Below are positions 33,303 through 43,440 of a stretch of 64,000 nucleotides of DNA, piece after piece. The stretch is taken from the NCBI GenBank assembly GCA_022605425.2, contig CM061247.1:62001-126000 (forward strand), in the 5' to 3' direction. The stretch comes from Hamiltosporidium tvaerminnensis (taxonomy: Eukaryota; Microsporidia; Dubosqiidae). The position numbers were made by a program, and so were the translations under genes. The stretch's first letter is position 1. The number at the start of each line of letters is the position of its first letter. The notes beneath the pieces were generated by a model. It did not search any database. It had not been told where the DNA came from and saw only the letters and a list, made by a program, of their open reading frames with translations.

Positions 33303-35108
33303 TTAATTAATTGATTTTAGAATATTTTTTAGAATCCAACTTGATTTCTTTTTATATCCGGATGTACTTGATACATAATCTTCTGTATATTTTCTGAGTT
33401 TATTATTTTGAAAAATAATTTCACGTGCAATATCTTCTGGTAAAGTCATAATGACTTCTACGGAAGAAGAACCCATACCCGCCAAGCATTTAATAAAACC
33501 TTCAAATAATTTAGGAAATTGCCATATTTTTCTTCGGGAAAGTCTAAATAGAAGTGAGAAAATAAATTTTTTTAAGTTTGGGAATTCGTTTAAAGCAAGT
33601 ACAACAGTCCTCATAAATAATGGTGGTAAAGTGCCATCTTCAAGGGTAGTAATAACGTAAATAAAAACGTGTTCATTGAAAATGTCTTTATTATTTAAAC
33701 AAAGTTGAATCGAATGTGCGGTTTTTTTTAGATCTGAAAAAAAATGAATATTTAACAAAATATCTTTAGAAGATAAAACTTTTAAAAACATTTGTAAAGA
33801 TGTTTGATCTACCAGAAATAGTTCCATTAAACTCATTATTTGTTCTTTTTCTAGATAAAATATCAGAGCAAAGAAATAGGCAGAGTTGTCTGACAGTCTT
33901 TTAACAAATAAACTTTTTAAATTTTCAGGTAATTTTTTATATCTTAAAAACCAAATAATAGATTCATCGATGGTATTTTTATTAAAATTTGTATTTTGTG
34001 AACAGATTTCAGAGAAAAAAGAAAAAATAAATTCATCGTTTCTTGATGTCAAATATTTCATAGTTTTATTCAATTCGTTCAAATTATTACTATAAATATC
34101 ATAAAATAATGTATCATCACATTCTGCGATTGAAAGTTGTTCTTCTAAAGTAAATTCAAATTCATTTATATGACTTTTAAAGTGACAAAAATATTCTTTA
34201 AAAAACTCTACCAACAAATCTTTTTGTATTTTATTTTCCTTTAAATATTGAATTATTTCATTTTCATTTTTTGGTCGGTTTTCAATAAAATTCTTTAAAA
34301 GTGGTATTTTAATGTCCTCATTTTTAGATTCATCAATAAAATTAAAAACCTTTTGAATATCAATTTCAATTAAAGCAGTTATTATTTCAAAATTAAAATA
34401 TTTTTGTGTCGATAATACAACCTCTTCAATATTTTTATAAACATCAAAATTATATAAAAAAATTGTAAGAAAAAAAATATTACAAAGTGAATAATTTTGA
34501 TTTAAAAAATCTAAAAGTTGATTTGTATCATCTTTAGTAAGAATATTGGCAATATATTTAATACAATTATTTATATTTTTATCTTCTTTTAAATGCACCA
34601 TATTTTTTAATATTTCTGAAATAAAATTAGGTTTAAACATTAAATCTTCTTTAGAAGAACCAAAGTAACAATCTATTATATTTTCTATTTCTTTACTACT
34701 TGCTGTTACTAAAGCTTCTAAGACAATATTATATATAAATTCGAAAGGTAAAAACTTTTTTTCAGTTTTTACATTTGCTTCAGATATTTTTTTTGTTTTA
34801 AATTTTATATTTTCAATATTTTCATATAAAAAAGTAAAACTTTCAGGTAAAATGTATTTTATTTTAGTTAAAAGACATTTAAAATGAAAAGAAAAAGATC
34901 TGTGATATATTGGATCTAATTCTAATGGATTTTCACTTAAATCTAAAATAAAAGGAAATATTATTTTACAATTATCTTTATTAATTATTCTGTAAAGTGT
35001 AGATAATAAAAGTAAAAAATCTGATGGATTCATTTTTCTGGCTTTTGCTAAAATATCTGCTATTTCATATTCCGGTATATACAATATTTTTAGAATTTCA
35101 TTTTTCAT
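33303..35108 (-). CDS. PTA1: Symplekin / Pta1-like mRNA 3'-end processing scaffold
   Basis: 601 residues, almost wholly alpha-helical and HEAT-like in composition. The diagnostic part is C-terminal. Residues about 494-570 include LPPLFMRTVVLALNEFPNL, then KIWQFPKLFEGFIKCLA, then EVIMTLPEDIAREII. These match the symplekin C-terminal domain, whose animal version reads (L)MRTV, the V/IWK-PKVWEGFIKC-like block and VILQLP in the same order. Symplekin/Pta1 bridges the cleavage and polyadenylation factors that form mRNA 3' ends in the nucleus. It is shorter than yeast Pta1 (785) and human symplekin (~1270). CCC lies four bases upstream of the ATG (35113-35115, complement). Confidence 0.85.
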   Translation of the reverse strand: MKNEILKILYIPEYEIADILAKARKMNPSDFLLLLSTLYRIINKDNCKIIFPFILDLSENPLELDPIYHRSFSFHFKCLLTKIKYILPESFTFLYENIENIKFKTKKISEANVKTEKKFLPFEFIYNIVLEALVTASSKEIENIIDCYFGSSKEDLMFKPNFISEILKNMVHLKEDKNINNCIKYIANILTKDDTNQLLDFLNQNYSLCNIFFLTIFLYNFDVYKNIEEVVLSTQKYFNFEIITALIEIDIQKVFNFIDESKNEDIKIPLLKNFIENRPKNENEIIQYLKENKIQKDLLVEFFKEYFCHFKSHINEFEFTLEEQLSIAECDDTLFYDIYSNNLNELNKTMKYLTSRNDEFIFSFFSEICSQNTNFNKNTIDESIIWFLRYKKLPENLKSLFVKRLSDNSAYFFALIFYLEKEQIMSLMELFLVDQTSLQMFLKVLSSKDILLNIHFFSDLKKTAHSIQLCLNNKDIFNEHVFIYVITTLEDGTLPPLFMRTVVLALNEFPNLKKFIFSLLFRLSRRKIWQFPKLFEGFIKCLAGMGSSSVEVIMTLPEDIAREIIFQNNKLRKYTEDYVSSTSGYKKKSSWILKNILKSIN

Positions 35109-37346
35109 AAAAGGGCTATTAAGTTTCTCAAATAAATTTTTATAAAAATTTTAAATCAAAAAATTAAAAAAAAAATTTTTGGTTGAAAAGATTGGTAAAT
35201 CTTTGGTTTTTTATTTTTATTTATATTTTTTTTGGCTTTTATTATCATTTTATACTTCTTTTCATGTTTTAAAATAAACTAAATTCATATTTTTTTCTGC
35301 TTTTATTATCATTTTATACTTCTTTTCATGTTTTAAAATAAACTAAATTCATATTTTTTTTTAGTGTTTTTCAATGTTTATTTGATCTATTCCACCTCTT
35401 ATACTGCTCTATCAGTTATATTACTCCACAGTGCTATTCTTGAATAGAACTATTTACTTAGAAAGAGTCTAAAATAAAAAATTTGGAGTTTTTTAGAAAT
35501 AATTGAAACAATTTTTTTACAGAAAAACTTACAATTTTATAAGTCTTTTGTCTACCAAAGAATTGAAAATAAATTAATTTAATAGTATTGATACAAAAGA
35601 TATCTTTTAATTTAATATATTCTTTAAGTTGATTGTGGCAGTATATTTTGATGAAACTAGATGGCATATTTTACTGTTATAATTTTTATTTGGCTTTCGG
35701 GTTGCTAAACTCTTAATACAGCGGATCAGATATATTAATATTTTATTTAAACTTGTCATAAAAATTTATGAATGTTTAACAAAAAATATGGCTAAGCTAC
35801 AAACTGATTCTAATCTGTGTTAATATCAAAAAATGGGAATTGATGGACAAGTTATATAAACAAATGTCAAAATGAAGATCCAAAATAAATTATTATAAAA
35901 TGGTTAAATTTCAAAACTAGATCTTCAGAAACCGGATTGCCTTATGGAGTTAAGAAAATACCCATCTGGTCTCAGTGTAGATGAAATTAAAACAATAATC
36001 TTGATAGATGAAGATGGATGGTGAATGAGGCTTGTGCTCTTAAGGATTGCGACGCCATTGTATAAATCTGCAGGTTAATTTCATATTTTAAACGATCTAA
36101 AAATTTTCTATCAAAAATAATTAAACATTTCAATAGAATTCATTTTGTAGATTTGGTTTTTTTTAAAAAATGAAATATGAATTATTTAAATACAAAAATC
36201 AGATTTCTTTATTCTTTAGTAGATACTAATAATAGACCGGTAAATTTAAGTTATGTTCAATCATGAAAGAAATCATTAAAATTTGATTTAATCTTTCTAT
36301 AAAAGGAATATTCTTACTTTACTATTTTAAGAAAATACTCTTATGTTCAAATAAAGATACAAGAGACAATAATTGTAAATTATTTTACGTTTTTGAATTA
36401 TTAGTTCTTTATTAAAACAAATAAGGAGAATCTATAACATATATTTATGAGATTTTCAAATTTTTAAATGAAAAATAAAATTATAATAGAATTTAAATCA
36501 AAAAAAAGCCGAGTGATGTAATCAGTTATAAAACTGGGCATATAATACACCAACAAGAATCAAAATAATTTAATCTTGAATTTTTAAAATAGAAATGAAA
36601 TATTATATTTTATACTAAAAATTTTACAGTAAATTTACAATTTAAAAAATATCGTCTTTGAATTAAATTGAACATTTTTCTTAAAAAAGATAAGTTTAAG
36701 TAATACAATTTGTAGCTTATTAAACATAGAATATTGTATGTTTTTATATGTGTTAGTTTACAAATTTAAATTCTTATGAATATCTTTGATAATTATCAGT
36801 GAAGCGTTTAAGACCAAAGATTGAAATATTTTTGTTTGCTTTTTTTTTAGTAAATCAAGTTATACAATATAATGAAAAAACTAATTAAAATACAAGGTTA
36901 ATATTAGGCCGAAAATAAAAATATATTTAACGATATATACAAATGTATTTAATTAAATTTAATTTGTAAAAAAACTGTGTTTGAATACAAATAGTAAACA
37001 AAATAATAAATTAATTGCTATCATTAGAATGAAAAGCTATTGTTTACAACTAAATACATCTCATGAGTTAAATTTTCACATTTATAACTTTGGATTTTAG
37101 ATAGAAAATATAAATTTTAATTTTTAAGAAAAGTAAAAAATATAAAAAAGTTAAATATTTTATTTAAACTTTGAATGCAAACAGATTTGATTTATATTTG
37201 GTTTTCTAAAAATAGTTATTGCATATATAACGTAATTTTTGAAGATGTTTTGTAATTGAAAATATATATAAAATAGAAATTAATAAAATGTTTTTTGAAT
37301 AGAAATATAGAATACATTTATAAAATCATAAAAATTTGTAGTACAT
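35109..37346. other. Gene-free stretch upstream of symplekin
   Basis: AT-rich. It holds the 64-bp duplication at 35235-35362 and, near 35953-36040, a short plus-strand frame (MELRKYPSGLSVDEIKTII) that I cannot assign. No RNA gene is seen. Confidence 0.5.
35235..35362 (+). repeat. 64-bp tandem duplication
   Basis: Two near-identical units start at 35235 and 35299. Each begins GCTTTTATTATCATTTTATA and ends in a T-run. It is about 130-250 bases upstream of the symplekin start. Confidence 0.95.
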
Positions 37347-38588
37347 CTAATCTAAAAGCCATTTTTGTCTTGAATAAAGAGAAGGGTGTACTTTCTTTAG
37401 TAGGCAATATAGATTGCTGTTCCATGGATATAAGCAACTTTTGTGTTCTAAATAGAAAAGTTCTTTGATAACGTTTTCCCCGTATCCCAGATTTTTTGCA
37501 AATTTATCTGCATTTACTTCTGTTCTTCTTGCAACTAAATTGTGTGAAGTTTCTATTATTTGATGTAATGTTTGAATATAAATCAAAGATAGAATAGAGA
37601 ATGCGGTAAATTCTGAAATTTTATCGGAATAGAGCGGTAAAATATTTGTATATGTTAGTAAAGCTACGGAACATTCAACAAGTGTTGTAAATATATTGAA
37701 GCAGTTTTTTTTCAGACAAGAAACATCCTCTACATGACCTATCTCGTGTGCAAGAATTCCATGGCAAATTTTACTTGTATCTTCAGGATCCCTTCCATAT
37801 AAAAAAATAATGTATTTATTGAAATGCCCACATGTTTTCCCGTTTGGCAATCCGGTATCATTTTTTTCTTGGTAAATTTTACCATTTAAATTATATTTGT
37901 TAACAGTATCTTTTAAAGTTTTTTCTAATTTTTCTATGTCTACTTTCTCAAATATGTTTAAATTCACGTCGTTTTTTTTAATCATATCATGTATGTTGAA
38001 GCCAAGCGGGATTACGAAATAACAAATAATTAATATTTTATGGAATTTTTTTGGTATAAGTACTCCGATAGCCATTAATAACGGGAAAAAAAAGTAGAAA
38101 ATATTGATTTCTTCAAATAAATATTCTGTTGCAGTTTCTGAAAATAAATTTCCTGTTATATATCTAATAATAAATATTATCAAAAATTTGAAGCAAATAA
38201 ATATGTATAATACGAATATTAGAAATATTTCCTTAATTGGTAATCCAAAAATATCTTTCTTATTGGATTTTTGAAAAAGCTTTTCGCCGCAATTTAGAAT
38301 AAAATCTATAAAAAATTTTGATAAGAAAAATGCGGATATTGCAAATGACAATAAAAGATTTGTCATTTCATAGCTAACTGTAAGAAAATTCAATTTTATT
38401 GCAATTTTTTGGTAATCAAAGAAATCTTGGCCATAAGATTGAGAAAGTATATATAAAAGTGTGGTATCTGGAAATGGATTCATATTTTTTGTAATATACT
38501 GTCTATATTTGAAAGAACACCATATTTCATTCAAATATACCGAACTGATAAGAATGGTGTTCACTATTAGTAATATAATGAGTATCAT
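37347..38588 (-). CDS. STE24: Ste24-type CAAX prenyl protease (M48), copy 1
   Basis: 413 residues, a multi-pass ER membrane zinc protease that trims prenylated CAAX proteins. Hydrophobic segments lie at about 3-18, 72-96, 120-143, 160-178, 184-200, 298-318 and 328-342. The zinc motif HEIGH is at 281-285, with the third ligand Glu357 in RRTEVNADKFA followed by Asp361, as in Ste24. Near the end is HPSLYSRQKWL (401-411), matching the conserved HPxLYxRI tail. The length is close to Ste24 (~450). A diverged paralogue lies at 40322-41569, with Prp31 between them, all on the minus strand. All catalytic residues are kept. Confidence 0.9.
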   Translation of the reverse strand: MILIILLIVNTILISSVYLNEIWCSFKYRQYITKNMNPFPDTTLLYILSQSYGQDFFDYQKIAIKLNFLTVSYEMTNLLLSFAISAFFLSKFFIDFILNCGEKLFQKSNKKDIFGLPIKEIFLIFVLYIFICFKFLIIFIIRYITGNLFSETATEYLFEEINIFYFFFPLLMAIGVLIPKKFHKILIICYFVIPLGFNIHDMIKKNDVNLNIFEKVDIEKLEKTLKDTVNKYNLNGKIYQEKNDTGLPNGKTCGHFNKYIIFLYGRDPEDTSKICHGILAHEIGHVEDVSCLKKNCFNIFTTLVECSVALLTYTNILPLYSDKISEFTAFSILSLIYIQTLHQIIETSHNLVARRTEVNADKFAKNLGYGENVIKELFYLEHKSCLYPWNSNLYCLLKKVHPSLYSRQKWLLD

Positions 38589-38694
38589 TGTATATTAAAA
38601 AACGATCCAAGATATTTAATGTAAAGGAGATTTCCTCCAATAGAATTCTTAATTAGATAAAAATTATTCGTTAATATTATTTAATTAATCTCAA

Positions 38695-39453
38695 TTACAA
38701 ATCAAATTCATCTTTATTTAGTTGGCGAGTTGAATATTCAATTCGTTTTTTTATTTTATTTTTAATCTTTCTAAATTTTCTACCACCTCTTTGTCTTTTT
38801 GGCGGCTTTATCGGGATCGGAAGAGGTTTTTCATCTTTTTTTGGTTCTATTTTTTCTTTAAAGAAAATCTTTATTTCCGATAAGAAATCAATTTTTTTAC
38901 TTCCAAAATAATCTAATTTGGCTGCAATACAAGCCTTGTTAGAAATTATTCGCAATAATTGGTTTTTCTTCGATTTATCAATCTCTAGAAACAACAAATG
39001 GTTCTGAATGTCACATTTCATTAGAATGTTTCTAAATTCATTAGAAGTTTTGTAAACAAGTGACTTAAAATCAACATAATAAAGCAAATTAAACAAGATT
39101 TTCGGTCCTAATATATTATTTAGATTGTAATAGTTTTTTTCTAACAATTCTTTGTTCGCTAAAAATAATTCTTCTTTTTCTGTTTCAATTTCAGTTAATT
39201 TATCGAAAATTTCCAACACATTTCGCTTTTCATCGAAATTCATCTCAAAATATATATTTTTAAATTTTTTATATTCCAACATTTCTAGAATAGAATATGA
39301 ATTGCAATAATTATTTTCTTGGTTCAAAATCGCATTTTCTTCTGATTTTACAATTCTTTTTAAAAGTGACATTGGAAAATTTAGTGAAATTTTAGATCTT
39401 ATTTCAATTTCTTGTTTCCGTAATGATAAAAGTTTGTTGCACATATCTTCCAT
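38695..39453 (-). CDS. PRP31: Prp31-like U4/U6 snRNP protein, minimal form
   Basis: 252 residues, about half of human or yeast Prp31 (~495). A helical/coiled region (about 60-110) precedes a Nop-domain-like core: YYNLNNILGPKIL (108-120) matches NLSAIVGPTVA, and IISNKACIAAKLDYF (169-183) matches the YLANKCSIAARIDSF-type end. A proline stretch leads to KRQRGGRKFRKIKNKIKKR (219-237), equivalent to the KKRGGRRYRKMKERL segment of Prp31, and the protein ends soon after. Prp31 holds U4 snRNA and 15.5K in the U4/U6.U5 tri-snRNP, so this supports active splicing. The N-terminal part and the C-terminal tail are lost. It is spaced 106 bp from the upstream end of Ste24 copy 1. Confidence 0.88.
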   Translation of the reverse strand: MEDMCNKLLSLRKQEIEIRSKISLNFPMSLLKRIVKSEENAILNQENNYCNSYSILEMLEYKKFKNIYFEMNFDEKRNVLEIFDKLTEIETEKEELFLANKELLEKNYYNLNNILGPKILFNLLYYVDFKSLVYKTSNEFRNILMKCDIQNHLLFLEIDKSKKNQLLRIISNKACIAAKLDYFGSKKIDFLSEIKIFFKEKIEPKKDEKPLPIPIKPPKRQRGGRKFRKIKNKIKKRIEYSTRQLNKDEFDL

Positions 39454-40321
39454 TTTATATGGTAGTGCGGTAAAAAATATTTTTTAAAAAAATATTTCTA
39501 TTTCTTAGATTATTTAATCAACATATCTTTTAATTGAAATACAAATACATTATTGGTACATTAATATTTATATACATCAAAATATGAATGCGTGTATTTG
39601 TATTTCTTAATTCAAATATTCTTCTTATATGTAACAAGTTTAAAAATATTCTTGGAAATTAAACCACAATCATTTTTGAAACAATTATTGCCTTTTTAGT
39701 GGTTTAACAACTTAAACTTTATATATTTATAGAATGATACATTTAATAAGTCAATAGAGACTGAAGCAAAGCAATATGATTTATAAATTATACTTTATAA
39801 TATATTTACGTATTTACCAAACTTAGATGATTATTAATCTTGTTTCTCAATGCACCTTTATTTGTCTATTTTTTATTGTAAAATAGAAATTTTTAAATCA
39901 ACAATTTAATCTGGTTTTTTGTTCAAAAAAAATTCAAATTTACTTTAAGAAATTCGAAATACATCTTTCTGAATATGAAACTGTTGAGATATCTGATAGT
40001 TGTTTTTAATATTAAACAATACAGTTAGAAAGACTAAAAATATATGAATTTTATATCAATTAGCAGTAAGACTTAAAATTTATAAAAATCATGTATTTAC
40101 TTGATTTTTAGTATTTTATTACCTTAAAATGTGGCAAAAAATACCAATTAAATAATAATATAAAATAAAAACCGATTAGAAAAAAATGTTTAGTTTTAAA
40201 ATATTTGTTTGATTTATTTTATAGATATCAGTTAATGAATTTATTGTATAAATATATTTAATATATACTTTATTGCAATAAATACATCCATTTTATTTTA
40301 TTTGTCTAAATAAGGTAATAA
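39454..40321. other. Spacer between Prp31 and Ste24 copy 2
   Basis: About 870 bp of AT-rich DNA with no frame or repeat that I recognise. Confidence 0.55.
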
Positions 40322-41569
40322 TCAGCCATTTAAATATTCTATTCTAGAGTATAAGGAAGGATGCCCGCTTCTAAGCGAATTGTATATTACGGTAGGAAAT
40401 AGGTAGTCTGAAGACTGTATTCCTATATCATAAAGGGTATTTGCGAGATATTCGTCGTATCCATATTGTTTGGCAAATAAATCCGAATTAATTTCCGATA
40501 TTTGTGAACCTAGCTTATAAATGGAAAATAGCCATTGTCTTAGTAGAACTCGATATATAAATGCCAATACAAGAAATGCTGTAAAATATGAAATGTCTTG
40601 ATTAGAAAATTTTGACGAAACTCTATCGTAAAGAAACAGAAAAACGAGCATTTCCAAAACCAAAACGATAAAATATATTATTGTTTTTCGCAATAAACTA
40701 TTTTCTTTTGCATGACCTACCTCGTGAAGAAATACAGAATAAAGTTGTTCCTGATCAAATTCATCATAGTTTCCGTATATTTCCATTCTTTTACCGTCAC
40801 CGTATCCAATCAAAGCGGCATTTATTTCTTTCCCTGGAAATATTTCTTTATAAACACGATCTTGAAGGTCATATTTTATCAATACCTCTTGTATATTCTC
40901 CGGAAATTCATTAATATCCATTTTTGTCATTTTTGTGTAATCAACTTTATCTTGAATTAATATATCTGGCAACACTTTTATAGCATACGCAATGAAGCAT
41001 GCGATAATAAATTTCTTATGAAACTTCGAAAGCAAAATATAAGTTATAAAAACAAGTACAGGTGCCAGTAAAAGATAAAAAGCAACAAAAAAACCAAAAC
41101 ATTTCAATATTTTTTCAATGGCATAAGATTTGGCTGTGAGCAATCCAACCACAAAAATAGTAATCAAATAAAATGAATAAAGCAGACACACAAAATTGAT
41201 TTCTGGCTTTTTTAAATCTCGGAAACCCGATTTTACAAGTGTAACTCGCTTTTCTGCTAATTTGAGCATCATACGTTGTAGATTTGAATCCAAAAACAGA
41301 AGTGCTATTGCTACCAAAACAGAATGCTTTACAAAATCCATAGTAACTGTGAAAATTTTACTTTTAGATGCTGCTTCCTGTGATATAATAAACTCTTCTG
41401 GATTTCTAGATGCGTAAACATATGTATTTGAATTTGTTGCAATTCCAAGCTCACCTTTGCTCAATGAATATCTAAATTTAGATATAGAGAATATTTCATA
41501 TGTAATTGTTAATAATGTAATGATAAAAACAGAATATATAAAATTCTTGCTTATTTTTTTCATCCACAT
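40322..41569 (-). CDS. STE24: Ste24-type CAAX prenyl protease (M48), copy 2
   Basis: A 415-residue diverged paralogue of the gene at 37347-38588. The zinc motif HEVGH is at 282-286; the Glu359 ligand is in SQISEINSDLFAKQYGY, with Asp363; the tail is HPSLYSRIEYL (403-413). Hydrophobic segments lie at about 10-28, 78-94, 124-146, 154-180, 184-200, 296-315 and 328-345. Identity to copy 1 is concentrated around the motifs, so the duplication is old. In-frame Met codons at 1 and 3 leave the exact start open. Both copies appear catalytically intact, suggesting division of substrates or compartments, but this is inference. Confidence 0.9.
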   Translation of the reverse strand: MWMKKISKNFIYSVFIITLLTITYEIFSISKFRYSLSKGELGIATNSNTYVYASRNPEEFIISQEAASKSKIFTVTMDFVKHSVLVAIALLFLDSNLQRMMLKLAEKRVTLVKSGFRDLKKPEINFVCLLYSFYLITIFVVGLLTAKSYAIEKILKCFGFFVAFYLLLAPVLVFITYILLSKFHKKFIIACFIAYAIKVLPDILIQDKVDYTKMTKMDINEFPENIQEVLIKYDLQDRVYKEIFPGKEINAALIGYGDGKRMEIYGNYDEFDQEQLYSVFLHEVGHAKENSLLRKTIIYFIVLVLEMLVFLFLYDRVSSKFSNQDISYFTAFLVLAFIYRVLLRQWLFSIYKLGSQISEINSDLFAKQYGYDEYLANTLYDIGIQSSDYLFPTVIYNSLRSGHPSLYSRIEYLNG

Positions 41570-42794
41570 TGTTTATTCGCAACAATTTATTATAATTATT
41601 TTTTCTTACACAAAGTTTGATGTACGATAAGAAATAATGTATTTCCTAAAAAAGATAAATATTATTGGTTATTTAAAATTATATAACGAATTGATTTTTC
41701 TTAGATAATAAATCGATAAGAAAATATTTAAATTAGTTATCATTATTTACTATTTATAACATATGAACAAAGTATCTTTGCCTCAAAATCATAATTTTGC
41801 TAGAATTTTATCTGAAAATTAAAATTACGTAAACAAATTTATCTAAAAAAATACAAAAACAAATGTTCTAGAATTCATGAAACAATCGAAAAAAAATTAA
41901 ATTATAATGTTAATTTAATATTTAAATGTTCTAATAGATTTGTATAAATTTAGATCAAAAATAGAAATTGATAAAGATTTATCATAAAGATCGAAACTAT
42001 AAAGTGTTTGTAAATTTAATTTCCAACTCGCTTCAACATAGTAGATTTTTATATATAATTAGCTTGCTTAAAATATAAATTAGAATAAAAATTATCCTAG
42101 AATTGCATTTGATTTTTAGTATAATTTTTTGATTTATTTGTTTAAACTGTCCTCTGAAAAAAATTGGCATGATTTTAATTTATCTATTCATTCTATACAC
42201 AATAAAAAAATAGAAATACACTTAAAAAGGAAATGATGGAAAGATTGTAGGAAGCAAATTTGAAACTTCTGAAGAAGTGATATGGGCAGTGCTTACTAGA
42301 TTTCCTCAAACAACTAATAGAATTTTTTTTTCTCTGACCTAAAAATATTATTTTGAACCTCTGCAATCTAGTAAGATATTATTGTTTCATATTTAAAAAA
42401 GCAAAGTTTGAGATTATTCAGAAAAATTGAATATAGAAAATTATTTATAATTGATTTCAATAGTAAATTTATAAATAGTTAAAAATATCTATAAATCAAA
42501 TAATTAATTAATTCAGATCATAAAGTAAAATTAATAGATTATAAAAAAATTTTAGCTTATAAAATTGGTCATTATTACGAATAGCCCGCTTCATTCATAA
42601 AAACAACAGCTAAACTATATTAAAGGGTTTGTAGGGTCTTAGCGTCTACGTGGAAATATAAATGAAACGTGTATTCTCATATGGAAATATGCGCCAAATG
42701 AATTTAGCCATTTATTAAAAATATCCTGGCTTTGGTCTGTAAATATTTTCTGTTTCGCTATAATCATTAAGGAACTGTGCATGTGTGTAGTATT
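41570..42794. other. AT-rich spacer
   Basis: No gene. It is the beginning of the long gene-free block that runs to 52276. Confidence 0.55.
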
Positions 42795-43440
42795 GGTAGT
42801 AAGAGAAAATGAAAGCTAAAAACTATTTTATTACTAAAGATTGGCGGAAATTCATGTGAAAATATTTTGGTAAATTTTTGGCGGGGTTTACCGGTGAATA
42901 TTTTTTCGTGTTCACAGGTAATTAGATATGGAAGAGAAAATCCTAAAATATGATTTTTTTAAGCTGTTTGATTTAATTTTTATGCCAAATAGATTCTACT
43001 ATGACTGAACACGGAAGTAATTTTCATGTAAATACATTTAAATTGCCTTTCTCAGTCGGTTAGAAGACGTGACGTCAGTGAGATACAAAAAACATAATAT
43101 TTAAAAGGTCTGGGTGGGGAGGTTTTTGCTATTGGTATAACATTTTAACTTCTTAGAGACCCGTAAGTCGCAAAGATATTTAGTAAGTAAGAGTCTATTT
43201 AGTTAAACGTGTGGACTGATCAATAATGATGTTAGTATTGAGACTAGACCAAGATAAATTTCAACTTAAGATCACACACCAGACAACAGTTATTAATGAA
43301 CATAGAGAAAATCTTCAATGATTGGTGTGTTTTAATTTCTATGAAGATTGAAAGCTTTGAAATGTATCTATGGTAAGAGATTAAGATGCGATTTCGGGGT
43401 CTATGTATCGTATAAAGTCTATAACAGCAACAAAATCATT
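42795..43440 (+). repeat. Family A repeat, diverged copy A6
   Basis: Family A landmarks appear in order but degraded: TTCATGTAAATAC for the GTAAAAGC block, CTCAGTCGGTTAGAAGACGT, GGTATAACATT, GTAAGTCGCAAAGATAT and GATCACACACCAG. It is the oldest-looking copy in the window. Confidence 0.5.
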
